Shown here: piece by piece, positions 1-11,300 of the stretch
Position numbering within the stretch: position 1 is the first letter of the stretch
Layout of the letters: each line of letters begins with the position of its first letter
DNA from: Sorex araneus
Lineage: Eukaryota; Chordata; Mammalia; Eulipotyphla; Soricidae
Length of the DNA: 64,000 bases
NCBI RefSeq assembly: GCF_027595985.1
Contig: NC_073313.1
Span: forward strand, 80,065,994-80,129,993
Direction: 5' to 3'
Position numbers and translations under genes: made by a program
The notes under the pieces: model-generated
What the model was told of the DNA's origin: nothing
What the model saw: the letters and a program-made list of their open reading frames with translations, nothing else
Database searches by the model: none

Positions 1-137
1 TTCTTCCCTCAGATGAAGTATATCATTGCTAAGCTTGAGTCTGATTGATCTATTGAGAGGTGATAAAGTGGTGTTGAAGTCTCCCACCAGCATTGTGTTG
101 CTATCGATGTCTTTCTTTGAGTCTAATAGTAGTTGTT

Positions 138-470
138 TTAAGTACTTTGCTGGTCCCTTGTTAGGTGTGTATTGTTAAGTTCTTCCTGTTGTACAGAGTC
201 CTTGATCAATAAGAAATGACCTTCACTGTCTCTTGTGACCTTTTTCAGTCTGAAATAAATGTGGTCTGATACCAGGATGGCTACCCCAGCATTTTTATGG
301 GAGTTGTTTGCCTGTAGGATTATTTTCCAGCCTTTGACTTTTAGCCTATGTTTGCTCTGACTGTTAAGATGTGTTTCTTGCAGGCAGCAGAATGTTGGGT
401 TCAATTTTTCATTCTGCCACTCTGTCTTTTAATTGGTGCGTTTAGCCCATTGACATTGAGAGAGATTGTT
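138..470 (-). pseudogene. L1 ORF2 N-terminal endonuclease fragment
   Basis: The ORF2 entry motif ISLNVNGLNAPIKR can be read near 460-420. The APE-type endonuclease segment CLQETHLNS...GVAILVSDHI follows in another frame (404-138). The endonuclease nicks target DNA for L1 priming. The two frames do not join, so this copy is dead. Confidence 0.75.
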
Positions 471-875
471 ATCGGATTTTTGCCCCAACTTTCTGCTGAA
501 ATTTGGTGTATTTGAGGGGCTTGTCTTGTCTTAAAGTAGCCCATTTAGTTGTTCTTGTAACCATGGTTTTGAGTCTATGAAATTCCTGAGCTGTTGTTTG
601 TCTGTGAAACTGTATGTTGTTCCTTCTGTTATGAATGAGAGTCTAGCTGGGTAAAGTATTTTTGGTGAGGCATTTATTTAGTTGAGTTTTTTCACTATAT
701 CCCACCACTTTTTTCAGGCCGTGAGGGTTTCATCAGATAAGTCGGCTATGAAACTTAAGGATGTCCCTTTATAGGCAATTTCTTTCTTTGATATTGCTGT
801 TTTCAGAATTTTGTCTCTGTCTAAAGTTTTGGTCATTTTTGATCAGGATATGTCTTGGGGTATTTTTATTTGGAT

Positions 876-1440
876 TTATTCTAGCTGGTACCCTTCAGGG
901 TGGTCGTATATTTTCTTCAGCTCTAGGAATGTTGTAGCCATGATGTCTTTGATGGTTTCTTCTTCATCAGGGTTTTCTTCCTGCCCCTTTGGGACTCCAA
1001 TAATTCTTATGTTACTCCTCTTGGCTTCATCCCGATCTTCTCTTGACATCTGTTCCCAGATTGCGAGTTTCTTTTCCATTTTCTGCTCTTTTCTGAAGAA
1101 TCTCTGCACTTCATCTTCGAGCTCACTGATTCTGTCCTCAGCAGCTGTTACTCTGCTGCTGAGAACTTCCACTGAGTTTTTCAATTCGCCTATCAGGTTT
1201 TTCAGATCGAACTTTTCTGTTTGTAATTTTGTTTTCATTTTCTGCATTTCTACTTTCAAATCCTCTTGTATTTTATTGGCAGTGCTTTTCATTGCTTCTT
1301 TTAGCTCCCTATGCATCCTCAGTAGCTCCCTTCTAAATTCCTTGTCAGAGAGGTTATCTAGTACTTCTTTACTGTTGGGGTCTTCTGGGCTAGCCTTTTC
1401 AATAAGTAAGCTTGGTAGCCTTTCTGCGTTGTTTTGCCAT
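876..1440 (-). pseudogene. L1 ORF1p remnant (coiled coil and start of RRM)
   Basis: A likely native start at 1440 (MAKQRRKATK) meets a TGA after about 13 codons. The frame then stays open over 1316-876 (146 aa). That stretch has heptad-rich coiled coil (VEVLSSRVTAAEDRISELED) followed by the RRM entry motif RSNIRIIGVPKGQEE, both typical of L1 ORF1p, the trimeric RNA-binding chaperone of L1 particles. The frame breaks again before the C-terminal domain. A long ORF on the opposite strand here (811-1557) is only a shadow of this coding sequence. Confidence 0.85.
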
Positions 1441-1634
1441 TGTGACTTCTGTGGTTTAGCCCTTCATGCTCACTGTTACTATGCTTCTTTTGGTGCAGTA
1501 TTAATTGAGGTGGGCTTAATCAATTATTGGCTAATGTATTTTTGGTGGTTAAGCTAACCTAGTGAAATTTTCACCTAAGAGGGTAACTTTTGGTTCTTAG
1601 GGGATATTGGGGGGGAGAGAATAACGCAGCTGCG

Positions 1635-1862
1635 GCTCCAGGAAAGAGCCCTGGATACCGGGCAGATACCTGGTTGGGATGAGGAGAGAGGGTGCCTGGA
1701 ATGTTGCAGCTTTGGGGACGTGCTGTGTGCCTCAGTTCCCATCCCCCACAGATCAAGGATGAAAGCCGGCTGGGCGAGGGTCTACTTAGACATGTGGCCC
1801 CCAGAAGGAGCCCTGGATACTGGGCGAGTACCAGGTTGGGATGAAGAGAGAGGGTGCCTAAA
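1635..1862 (-). repeat. Partial tandem repeat in L1 5' UTR (162-bp spacing)
   Basis: A block of about 60-65 bp starting near 1646 (GAGCCCTGGATACCGGGC...) recurs from 1808 (GAGCCCTGGATACTGGGC...). Both blocks continue into a GGTTGGGATGA[A/G]GAGAGAGGGTGCC stretch. The 162-bp offset and the position at the outer end of the L1 resemble the promoter monomers of rodent L1 5' UTRs. About 1.4 units are present, and the L1 ends just after the second block. Confidence 0.6.
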
Positions 1863-1870
1863 ACTCAAAG

Positions 1871-2211
1871 AATTTTTTAAAGAAAAGAACAGATCATACT
1901 TTACTTCAACAAGAATAGGCCCCAAGTTTCCTAATTTCTAATCTTTTCTATATATCTTTGACTTTGGTTTTGTGCACAGTAAATGATATTAGTATTATTT
2001 AGATAACTCATGTCTTAGTGATTCATAAAGATATTTTAAGTAATTGTAGAATAACCTACTAGAACATTATCACACAACTACAAGACATTATATCTTAAGA
2101 AAATTTCAGATGATACCAATATGTATACAATTATATGATGTGCTTCATTTTTGCCATCTAATATGTTTTGTGACCTAATATGTTTCTCCCTTTCTCCACT
2201 CATTTCCTAGC
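1871..2211. other. AT-rich DNA, nothing recognised
   Basis: No coding potential, SINE or L1 similarity that I can see; it separates the L1 5' end from the RTE derivative. Confidence 0.5.
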
Positions 2212-2780
2212 TTATCACTGTATCACTGTCATCCCATTGGTCATTGATTTGCTCATGCGGGCCCAGTAATGTCTCCATTCATCCTAGCCCTGAGATTTTA
2301 GCAGCATCTCTTTACTCGTCCTTCCCAATGGTGCCACATTAGAGGTTTTTCCAGGTCAGGAGAATGAGACTCATCATTGTTACTATATTTGGCATATGAA
2401 TACGCCACGGGGAGCTTGCCAGGCTCTCCCCTGTGCGGGCAGTAAACTTTCAGTAGCCTGCCAGGTTCTCCAAGAGGGATAATTAGGCTATCAGATGTTG
2501 CTTCTGGGAGGTTGGTTTTATAGTCTCTGGTTGTTGGCTGTTGATGGGATTACATGGTGCCGGGGGCAGTTTCTGGGTGTGACTTTCTAGCTACTGGAAA
2601 ATGGGGAATCTTGGTGGAAGAGGCCCAGTCCCGATCCGAGCAGCCTTAGAGATTTCGGCCCCGGGTCCCGCACACCTGGGTTCCTATGCCAGTTCCTTCA
2701 TGTGTGAGGCTCGTCTGAACGTGTGGAGAGAAGCCTTGAGCATGGCTGTGACTGGGTTCCACACAGTTATATACATATGT
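2212..2780 (-). mobile_element. Internally deleted non-autonomous RTE derivative (no tRNA head)
   Basis: On the minus strand the right end (2780 inward) is a GC-richer leader of unknown origin. Next comes the RTE 5' UTR core (GAGAGCCTGGCAAGCT, GTGGCGTATTCATATGCC) and further 5' UTR ending in CTCAGGGCTAGGATGAA. This passes directly into the RTE 3' end (TGGAGACATTACTGG, GAGCAAATCAATGACC) and a GACAGTGATACAGTGATA tail at 2212. All the ORF sequence is missing. The join falls about 100 bp further into the 5' UTR than in SINE-B. Confidence 0.72.
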
Positions 2781-3373
2781 AGGTATATGTAACTATATAT
2801 CATTTAACAAAATATTATCATAACCCATGAAATACAAAATAGTACAAAGTCTCCACAATTTTACATTTCAGCAAGAATAACAAAATTAGATTTTAGCCTA
2901 AAACAAACTCCAAAATAGCTCTTCAATTTGGCTATAAATTTCTATAATGCTGTAATGTATTTTTACAGACAACTCTGAAAGTTTACTTATTTTAGATCAT
3001 GAAGGGAGTTAAGAATATATTCTTCAGTTACTGGTCGCACCTTCATCTCTTGAGCACAAAAATAGGGGGGGTAGGAGTATTGTTATATTTCTTCCTATAT
3101 AATTAAAACTTTGAAATGTCTAAAACTTTCTCACCATATCTTCTTAACACTTACAATGTACCAAAAAAGGTGACAAAAAATTATGGATAAAATTTTACAT
3201 TCATATTGCAATGTTTCAAATACAATAATTATTCTCATAGTTTTATATTACCACACAGCAAGTCTCTATACCGTAATTCCTCTTCCCTATGAAAACCAGA
3301 AAAAAATAGTCGAACATTAATCAAACCTGTAATTCCTTAAGAAATTCTTGAACGTTTCACATTTAGTTTTCTA
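2781..3373. other. AT-rich intergenic DNA
   Basis: No gene or repeat recognised. Confidence 0.5.
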
Positions 3374-3546
3374 CTTTTTTGTTTTGTTTTTGAGGTCACA
3401 CCTAGTGATGCCCAGAGGTTACTCTGACTATGCACTCAGGAATTACTCCTGGCAGTGCTCAGGGGACGGTATGAGATGCCAGAGGTCAAACCAGGTTAGC
3501 CGCATGCAAGGCAAGATCCCTACCAGCTGTTTATCTTACCAGCCCC
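3374..3546 (-). mobile_element. SINE-A (tRNA-derived, A-tailed shrew SINE)
   Basis: Antisense copy, T-rich tail at the left and degraded tRNA head at the right. The family is about 175 bp: a tRNA-like head with A and B boxes, a body containing CATCCCATATGGTCCCCTGAGCA and GCCAGGAGTAA, and a tail GTGACCCAAAAAGC(A)n. It is what I would call the SOR type of shrews. The A-rich tail implies mobilisation by L1. Confidence 0.85.
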
Positions 3547-3861
3547 AAATTTTTCACATTTTACTTGAATTTCCTATGTATTTCTTATAATATAAATTCT
3601 GGCATTAATTATTTTAATAAAATTAATTTATTCTTAGGTAAAACACTATGTACTTCCATGCTTATTTCAAAATAGAAATAATAACCCATTTCTAATTGCA
3701 ATGTTCCTTAAATATTAGCTAACACTTTAGAATACCTCATTTAGAATTGAAATATAGTCTAAAAATGGAAGCAGTTATCAAATCAGTACTATTTATTCAG
3801 TGTCATTATAGCTTAAGCTGTTTGGAGATTCATTCTAAGTACAGTAAATATTATGTATAAT
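3547..3861. other. AT-rich intergenic DNA
   Basis: Nothing recognised. Confidence 0.45.
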
Positions 3862-3873
3862 GAATACACATTT

Positions 3874-4125
3874 GGGCTGGAGCGATAGCATAGCAGGTAG
3901 GGCGTTTGCCTTGCATGTGGCTGACCTGGGTTTGATTCCTCCACCCCGCTTAGAGAGCCTGGCAAGCTACTGAGAGTATCCCGCCTACACGGCAGAGCCT
4001 GGTAAGCTACCCATGGCATATCCGATGTGCCAAAAACAGTAACAACAAGTCTCACAATGGAGATGTTACTGGTGTCCGCTTGAGCAAATTGATGAACAAC
4101 GAGATGACAGTGATACAGTGATACA
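3874..4125 (+). mobile_element. SINE-B (tRNA head fused to RTE 5' UTR core and RTE 3' tail)
   Basis: Head GGGCTGGAGCGATAGCATAG through the B box GGTTTGATTCC, then an RTE 5' UTR core (GAGAGCCTGGCAAGCTAC; CATGGCATATCCGATGTGCC), then the RTE 3' end (CAATGGAGATGTTACTGG; GAGCAAATTGATGAACAAC) and a GTGATACAGTGATACA tail in place of poly(A). It is flanked by a 12-bp target duplication with two mismatches (3862-3873 GAATACACATTT, 4126-4137 GAATATGCATTT). Confidence 0.88.
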
Positions 4126-4380
4126 GAATATGCATTTATTATGCAATAAAAGTCTACTATTTGATATATTTTTCTTGTCTACTTCTTTAGAATTTGTCTA
4201 ATACATGATCCAACTACCACCTGGTATTTACCTACTTACAAATATGCATTTGAACATCAGGATAATTCTTTCTTTAATTAGGAAAGCTATTTGCTATGAG
4301 GCAGAAAACTTAAACAAAAGATAAAATATTAGTCGGGAAAATATCTCCTTGGAGTAACCCAAATGAATATTTTTGGTTCT

Positions 4381-4640
4381 AATTCATTTTTAATCGCTTT
4401 TATTTTCAATTTACAATACTATTAACAGTGGTTTCTCATGGACATAATTCCAACACCATACCGATCATCAGTTTGCACATCTCTCTTCCCCAAGGAATAC
4501 AGATCCCCCTTTCTTACCCCACTAACTCAATTGTGTGGGACAATTCCTCCCATTATGTGCTATGTTGCCTTTGGATCTTTGTTGCTACCTTATTGTGTAT
4601 CTTTAAGTCCCATGTATAATCATTCTTTCTGACTGACTTC
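4381..4640 (-). mobile_element. Middle-aged L1 3' UTR fragment (probable)
   Basis: Antisense AT-to-CT-rich sequence. The T-rich left end, TTTCTCATGGACATAATTCCAACACC and a string of pyrimidine-rich CCC blocks resemble antisense L1 3' UTRs of this genome. No TSD was found. Confidence 0.4.
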
Positions 4641-5000
4641 AGTCACTTATTATGTACTGAAAAGTTTGTGATCACTCACTACACCCTAATTAATATGTTG
4701 GATCATAATCCACAATATGATGATGCTAGAACATGAGTTCTTTAAAAGTTAATGAAGTCATTCATCATGAAACTTCCAAGAATGGAATAAATGCTTTATA
4801 AAAGATGATTCTGGGAATTCCCTTCTCCCTTGCATCTTGTGCTCAGAATGAACCAGGAGTAAAGTCCATACTAGACACTAAATCTATTGTCACGATAATC
4901 TGGAACAACTCAACCTCCTTAATAAGTGTCTATTGTTTGTAAATTTCCAAACTATGACACATTTTTGTGCCTACCTACTTGTACTATCTCTCTGGTCCTT
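4641..5000. other. Intergenic, nothing recognised
   Basis: No coding or repeat signature seen. Confidence 0.4.
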
Positions 5001-5015
5001 CTATGACACATTTTT

Positions 5016-5171
5016 TGCTTTTTGGGTCACACCTAACAGTGCTCAGGACTTATTCTCAGCTCTATGCTCAGGGATCACTTCTGGTGGGCTCGGGGGAATA
5101 TTTGCGGTGCTGGGGCTTTAACACGGGTCAGCCACAGATAAGGCAAACACCTTACCTACCTCTGGGGCAAC
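5016..5171 (-). mobile_element. SINE-A
   Basis: Antisense copy with target duplication CTATGACACATTTTT (5001-5015) and CTATGACATTTTTA (5172-5185). The tRNA head at the right is degraded. Confidence 0.82.
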
Positions 5172-5249
5172 CTATGACATTTTTAAGAGCACCAAGAATA
5201 GACTAAAACAAAACCTTTTGGCAAGCATCTCCTTTTATTCCCGTCTGTA

Positions 5250-5480
5250 TTTTTTTTAAATATAATTTTGTTGAATCACTGTGAGATAGTTACAAGCTTT
5301 CATGTATGGGTTACAATCACACAATGATCAAACACCCATCCCTTCACCAGTGCACATTCCCCACCACACATATCCCCGGTATACCCCCCTCCCCCACCCC
5401 CACCCTGCCTCCATGACAGACAATATTACCCATACTCTCTCTCTACTTTTGGGAATTATGGCTGGTAAGCATCTCTTAAA
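5250..5480 (-). mobile_element. Shrew L1 3' end, 5'-truncated
   Basis: Antisense L1 3' UTR: poly-T, TTGAATCACTGTGAGATAGTTAC, AAACACCCATCCCTTCACCAGTGC, the G-rich tract read as CCCCTCCCCCACCCCCACC, and TACTCTCTCTCTACTTTTGGG. The same segment ends the L1 copies at about 13.1, 17.1 and 36.1 kb. Confidence 0.82.
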
Positions 5481-6712
5481 CTGTGTGGATGACTGTTTCT
5501 GCATCTTTTCCTGTAGTCTGGTTTCTTCTTATGATTACTTTCCTTTACACTCCTTTTGGCCTACTTTTCTTAAAATATATCTGTAAGAATGATTTGAGAC
5601 CTAAAATGCAAATATTCCTCAAAGAGGATTTTCATTAACTTCTGCCAGATATCTGGACTTATAAATTTATGGAGCCTAAGGAAACTAAGCGCTAATTTTG
5701 AAGACTCCTATTCATTCCAGGGTATTTGAAACTAAGCTATAATTTCATGCAATATTATGTTGACTTCCTATACTTTTTACAAACACTTAAGTTGCAGAAA
5801 TTCTGGGATCAACTGATGGCTGGAAGAGTTTGAATATCTACTTTGTGTATCTGGAATTTTCTACTTATCTATAAGGATATCAGATGCTATCATACTCACA
5901 ATTTCATTCAGGGAAATAGTACTTTCCATGACATTAGCCTGCTCAGATTTCTATTTCCCTGTTGATTTATAAATTTAAAGTAATATGAAAAGAATAAGGG
6001 AGTAGTACTATGAAACCCAAATGTACAACTAGATACAAGGGTCTTTTATTGCCATGAATATTGTGTTGAACTTTTCAAAGAATGTTTATAAACTGTGACA
6101 ATTTGTCCCTTACCTGCTGTATATATCTCTCCTAAAATCCAGAGAATTCTCCTACATAAAACAAAACAAAGTTTTCCAACTATCAAATAAGGAGCTTGGA
6201 AGTCATTAATGAACTTAATCATCATAAAAATAAAGGTAAATAGAAAGTCTGCAAGTCTTTTTAGACACATTAGAGAATTCTTATCTCAGGAAAAGAAACA
6301 TGAAGTTACAACTTTCCTGTTTTGACCCTAAAAATATGACTTGTTACTGAAAAGGAAAATCACCTATTAGAATCCTATCAGTTATTTTCAAAATCATGAA
6401 TTAATTGCACGCAAAATTGCAAAATGACACTTAGTATGATTTTGCCATGAAATGAGATGAGTAGTCAATTGAATAGATAATATATGGAATTGCTATGAGA
6501 ATAAATGATTAATATCTTATAACCAACTAAAATATATTTTATAGATTTAGCAATGCAAATAGAAAATAAAACAAAATATGTCAATGAAACAGAAGGATTC
6601 TATACATAGAACCATGTAGATCTGGGTGTGTAAAGTACAGCACATTCATAACTGAAACCCATCCAGAAGACTAAGAATGTTTAAGAATGGTCTTATAATA
6701 GGGACCAACATA
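5481..6712. other. Intergenic AT-rich DNA
   Basis: About 1.2 kb with no SINE, L1 or coding signature I can identify. Confidence 0.5.
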
Positions 6713-6893
6713 GGGGCTGGAGTGATAGAAGATAAGGTAAAGTGTTTGCTTTGAATGCGATCAAATGGGTTTGAACCTCAGCATCTCAGATGATCCCTGA
6801 AGCACCAATAGGAATGTTCCTTGGATACAAAGTCAGTAGTAAGCCATGAGCACTGCAAGGTGTGACCCAAAACAACAGCAAGAAAATAAGGGC
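6713..6893 (+). mobile_element. SINE-A, diverged
   Basis: Starts GGGGCTGGAGTGATAGAAGA, keeps the B-box area GGGTTTGAACC and the tail GTGACCCAAAACAACAGCAAG. Many substitutions suggest an older insertion. Confidence 0.75.
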
Positions 6894-7330
6894 CAGCCAA
6901 CCAAAGCGTTTTTCTATGACCACCATCTGCTAAAGAGAGGGAAAATAAGGGATAGTGGGCACATATTAATTTGTCTAGAGTAAGGTGGATGTAACAGTAA
7001 ACCATTCAGGCTGAGAATTAGGCACTGGGTTTATGGGAAGGCAGACCCTAGAGAGATGAACTGTTCTGTCCCTCTGTGTATCTATGTTTTAGAAGACACT
7101 GATGATAAAGAAGACTAAAGAAATCTCCAGGATACACATATGGCTATACAAAGAAGTTGTTCTGTCATACTGTGTGCCAGAGCACAGGGTATCATGCTTC
7201 AGAAGCATGTATAAGAGGTCCCATTAATTAAATTTTCTTTAGATCACAGAAATCCATGAAAGAGAGGAAATGTTAAGGATTAGACGACTAAACATTCTAA
7301 ATACTCTGAGAAACTATAATAAGAAGCATT
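6894..7330. other. Intergenic, nothing recognised
   Basis: No repeat or gene signature seen. Confidence 0.4.
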
Positions 7331-7334
7331 TTTG

Positions 7335-7465
7335 GGACCAGTTAAATAGTACAGTGTGTGTTAGAAATAGAACACTAGAAACTACAAATAGTACACTGAC
7401 AGTTATAATCCCTGGAACACAAGTGTGATCCCCTGGCATCACAACAATAGCAACAAAACTAAAAT
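7335..7465 (+). mobile_element. Very degraded SINE-A (possible)
   Basis: GGGACCAGTTAAATAGTACAGTG resembles the tRNA head and ATCCCTGG...GATCCC...ACAACAATAGCAACAAAAC resembles body and tail, but long stretches between them do not align. Weak call. Confidence 0.3.
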
Positions 7466-7534
7466 TGTAATTATGAGTGCTTCCCCTCCCCCTAAAAATA
7501 AATAAAAGTACAGTTTTTCTGCCCTCCTCCCCCA

Positions 7535-7704
7535 TTTTTCTACTTTTGGGACACACCCAGGAATACGCAGGGGTTACTCCTGGCTCTGTGCTCATGAATT
7601 ACTCCTGGCAGGGCTCGAGGGACCATATGGGATTCTGGGAATCTAACCCCAGTGGGCCATGTGCAAGGTGAGCACATGACCCACTGTATTATCTCTTTGC
7701 CCCC
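7535..7704 (-). mobile_element. SINE-A
   Basis: Antisense copy with body GGTTACTCCTGGCTCTGTGCTC and GACCATATGGGATTCTGGGAA. The head ends at 7704 in CTCTTTGCCCC. Confidence 0.85.
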
Positions 7705-8100
7705 GCATGTTTATTTTCTGTAAGGAAGCTTTAATTCAATTTATGTAGAAAGTCAGCGAAAAGCACTGTTCATCTAAGACAACAGCACAATAAACAACAG
7801 GAAAGGAAGTCAACCTTTGTGTCCAAAGTTATGTTAATCCACAAGAATCTATCATTTATATAACACTGTATCATCATATAATGCTGTGTAACCTCATAAT
7901 TCTATAAAATGCATGCTACTTGTAATAAGTTCTATTTTTTGCTTGGTGTTATTACACAAAATGCACATAATTATGAAGCGCTTTAGTTTAAATTACTCAA
8001 AGGAATCGATTTTATTTCTGGTCAAGAACTATAGCAGTTCTTAAAAACGAAATTTACTGTTACCTTTTCACATAATCATCTGAAAGATCCAAACTTGTTA
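7705..8100. other. Intergenic AT-rich DNA
   Basis: Nothing recognised before the L1 complex. Confidence 0.4.
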
Positions 8101-8491
8101 TAAAATGGGGAAGAAGTCACATAATGATACTGATGGGAGATGTGGGAGAGAGTTGAGTCACTAACCAATGCACTGCTACATCTCTTTCCCATAAAATAGT
8201 GTAACTCCTTAACAGATACTCTTCACCAAATAAAATCAAAGAGAACAAAATGAGGCAAAGAATGCAAAAAAGTTACCTCACCAAAGTCATCAAATCGGCA
8301 ATGAGTTTCTGCAGCAGAAATATTTGCTCTACACAGAACATCTGGAAGCCATGTGCTTAAAGACTGAGAATCTGAATAAAGGCTATATTGAGAAAGTGAG
8401 CATCACAGGTGCAACCTCCTTGGTTGTATTAGTTTTCAACCATCATAAAATACACAGACACTTAGTTATCATAATTTCAAAGGCATAAGCA

Positions 8492-8860
8492 GTGAAACCC
8501 TTTGTAGCAAGATGGCAAATAATTTTTATATCAATAATTTCTCTGAACGTCAATGGACCAAACTCTCCCATCAAAAGGCACATAGTGGCTGTATGGGTCA
8601 AGAAACAAAATTTAACTTTCTGGTGCTTACAAAAGACACAATTGAACTCTCACAATAAGCACAGGTCCAGAGTGAAAGTTGAATGGTAGTCTAGAAAAAG
8701 CAGGGATGGCCATCCTGTGTAAGACAAAATAGCATTGAAGGTAAAGAAAATAATAATAGATAGAGATGAATGTTACGTCTTGGTTAAGAGATCAGTAGAT
8801 CAAGAGGCCTTACATCTCATCAATATATATGCACAGAATAAAAGGGCAAAAAAAATGTCA
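8492..8860 (+). pseudogene. L1 ORF2 endonuclease remnant
   Basis: Contains SLNVNGPNSPIKRHIVA and FWCLQKTQLNSHNKHRSRVK, the start of the L1 endonuclease domain. A broken continuation (ALHLINIYAQN) is the usual YAPN region. The usual LQETHL motif reads LQKTQL. Confidence 0.75.
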
Positions 8861-9078
8861 AGCAACTGAAATACACCTGAGAAGATACATTGATAGAAAT
8901 CTGTAATAGTAGTGGGAGTCTTTAATACCCCACTCTCAGCATTGGACAGATAAACTATAAGAAAAACAATTCATTTATATACCATATGAACAAAAGGAAA
9001 GATTAGAAAGCATATGATGAATTAACAGATGCAGAAAAAACTTTTGACAGGTCATTCATGTCATTAAAAATACCCTCA

Positions 9079-10457
9079 ACACATTGAAGACAAGGTCGGC
9101 AAAACTCTCCACGATACTGAAGATAAAGGTATCTTCAAAGATGACACGGAACTAAGCAATCTAGTAAAAAAAAAGAGATCAACAAATGGGACTACATTAA
9201 ACTAAAAAGCTTCTGCACCGCAAAAGATACAGTGACCAGAATACAAAGACTATCTACAGAATGGGAAAGGATATTTACACAATACCCATCAGATAAGGGG
9301 TTGATATCAATGTTATATGAAGCACTAGTTGAAGAGTATCTGTTAAGGAGTTACAAGAAGAAAACATCCAACCCCATCAAAAAATGGGGCGAAGAAATGA
9401 ACAGAAACTTTTCCAAGGAAGAGATACGAATGGACAATAGGCACATGAAAAAGTGCTCTACATCACTAATCATCAGAGAGATGCAGATCAAAACAACCAT
9501 GAGATACCACCTCACACCACAGAGACTAGCACACATCCAAAAGAACAAAAGCAACCGCTGTTGGAGAGGATGTGGGGAGAAAGGGACCCTTCTACACTGC
9601 TGGTGGGAATGCCGACTAGTTCAGCCCTTTTGGAAAACAATATGGACGATTCTCAAAAAATTAGAGGTTGAGCTCCCATTTGACCCAGCAATACCACTGC
9701 TGGGAATATATCCCAGAAAAGCTAAAAAGTATAGTCGAAATGACATCTGCACTTATATGTTCATCGCAGCACTGTTTACAATAGCCAGAATCTGGAAAAA
9801 ACCCGAGTGCCCTAGAACAGATGACTGGTTGAAGAAACTTTGGTATATCTATACAATGGAATACTATGCAGCTGTTAGACAAAATGAGGTCATGAAGTTT
9901 GCATATAAGTGGATCAGCCTGGAAAGTATCATGCTAAGTGAAATGAGTCAGAAAGAGAGAGACAGGCATAGAAAGATTGCACTCATCTGTGGAATATAGA
10001 ATAATAGACTAGGAGACTAACACCCAAGAATATTATAAATATATACCAGGGGGTTGACTCCGTGGCTTGGAGGCTGATCTCTCATTCTGGGCAACTCAGA
10101 GAAGGGAACACCAAGTAAAATGTGGTTGGAGGTCATGCGGGGGAAGGGTGATGTGTGCCGAATGTAGACTAGAGACTGAACGCAATGGCCACGCAACACC
10201 TTTATTGCAAACCACAACACCTAATCAAAGAGAGAGAACAAAAGGGAATACCCTGCCATAGTGGCAGTGTGTGGGGGGGGTGGGGAGACGGGACTGGGGA
10301 GGGTGGGAGGGATGCTGGGTTTACTGGTGGTAGAGAATGGGCACTGGTGAAGGGATGGGTTCTTGAACTTTGTATGGGGAAAACATGAGCACAAAAATGT
10401 ATAAATTTGTAACTGTACCCTTAAAAAATAATAAAAATTAAAAAATAATAAAAAAAG
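9079..10457 (+). mobile_element. Young L1, 5'-truncated, inside the old L1
   Basis: About 1.38 kb: the end of ORF2, a complete 3' UTR with the G-rich tract (about 10262-10330) and a poly(A)-rich tail (about 10420-10455). Flanked by a target duplication AAAAATACCCTCA (about 9066-9078 and again from about 10459). The following sequence resumes the old L1 ORF2, which confirms the nesting. Confidence 0.85.
9232..9999 (+). pseudogene. L1 ORF2p C-terminal part, open for 255 codons
   Basis: An uninterrupted frame covers the region after the RT fingers and palm to the natural ORF2 end. It includes [12 protein letters not shown], the cysteine-rich [18 protein letters not shown] segment, [25 protein letters not shown] and the end ICGI. 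The C-terminal 70 or so residues are the same as in the antisense L1 at 59189-59440, so both come from a recent subfamily. The fragment has no own start signal and no EN or RT catalytic part. Confidence 0.9.
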
Positions 10458-10552
10458 AAAAAAATACCCTCATCAAAATAGGGATAGGAGGCTATATAAG
10501 AAGAAATATATGTACAATTCCCCATTGTACATATATTATATATACAATATAT

Positions 10553-10705
10553 AAGTGTACAGTGGGCAGGGCATTTGCCTTGCACGTGGCCAACCAAGAT
10601 TTTATGCTTGACATTCCATATGGTACCCTGAGAACTTCCAGGATCAATTCCTGAGTGCAGAGCCAGGCCTAACCCCTGACCACTGACTGCTGTGACACAA
10701 AAATC
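10553..10705 (+). mobile_element. SINE-A, 5'-truncated
   Basis: Starts within the head at GTGGGCAGGGCATTTGCC and keeps the body CATTCCATATGGTACCCTGAG. It lies in the old L1. Confidence 0.75.
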
Positions 10706-10879
10706 CCAAATCATAGGGATAGTAGGACTACACCTTACGATAGTAATGACCATTTACAACAATCCCACAACCAGTATCATACCCATGGTAAGAAATCTTC
10801 CCTCTGAGAGGAGGCACAAGTTAAAGCTGGTCACTTTCTCTACTTTTATTCAATATTTTTGAAAGTCCACACCACAGTA

Positions 10880-11300
10880 GTAAGAAAATAAAAAGGGTCC
10901 AAATTGAAATAGAAGTCACACTATCACTATTTGCAGATGACATGGTATTACACACGGCATCCCCAAATACTCCACTAAGAAACTCAAAGAGACAAAATCC
11001 CAATACAGCATGGTAGCAGGCTATAAAATAAATATGTAAATTTATGTAGTACTTCTATGTGCAAATCATGAACTGGGAAAGAAAGAAATGAAAAAGACAG
11101 CCCCATTTAAAATGGTATTCAAAATATCAAATACCTAGGAATAAATTTATCAAAGTTTTTGAAAGAGTATGAGTCCCTATTGAAAGACATAGAAGAAGAT
11201 ACCAGAAAAATGGGAAAATATTCCACGTGTATGCATTGGACAAACTAACATTATCAAAATGACTACACCACTTAAGGCATTATACAGATTCAATGCAATT
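10880..11300 (+). pseudogene. Old L1 ORF2 reverse transcriptase remnant
   Basis: CTATTTGCAGATGACATGGTA encodes LFADDMV, the RT catalytic motif. It is followed by recognisable but frameshifted ORF2 sequence, including TGCATTGGACAAACTAACAT near 11233. Confidence 0.75.

Larger units (their letters stand above)
1..1870 (-). mobile_element. LINE-1, 5' part with 5' UTR, ORF1 and start of ORF2, cut by window edge
   Basis: Read on the minus strand, this holds an L1 5' UTR (about 1870-1441), a damaged ORF1 (about 1440-560) and the start of ORF2, with an endonuclease-like segment at 404-138 containing FCCLQETHLNS and GVAILVSDHI. ORF1 and ORF2 are in the usual L1 order. The element runs off the left edge, so its 3' end is not seen. 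The 5' UTR contains a partly repeated unit, annotated separately. It is inactive: ORF1 has an early stop and the ORF2 start region is out of frame with the endonuclease segment. Confidence 0.88.

Noticed and set aside
811-1557. 248-codon plus-strand open frame
   Set aside because: It is the reverse strand of L1 ORF1 and its leader; composition is serine/leucine/phenylalanine-rich, as expected from an antisense shadow.
3874-3950. tRNA gene calls at SINE heads
   Set aside because: A and B boxes are present, but the sequence after the B box runs into SINE body and no closed acceptor stem exists.
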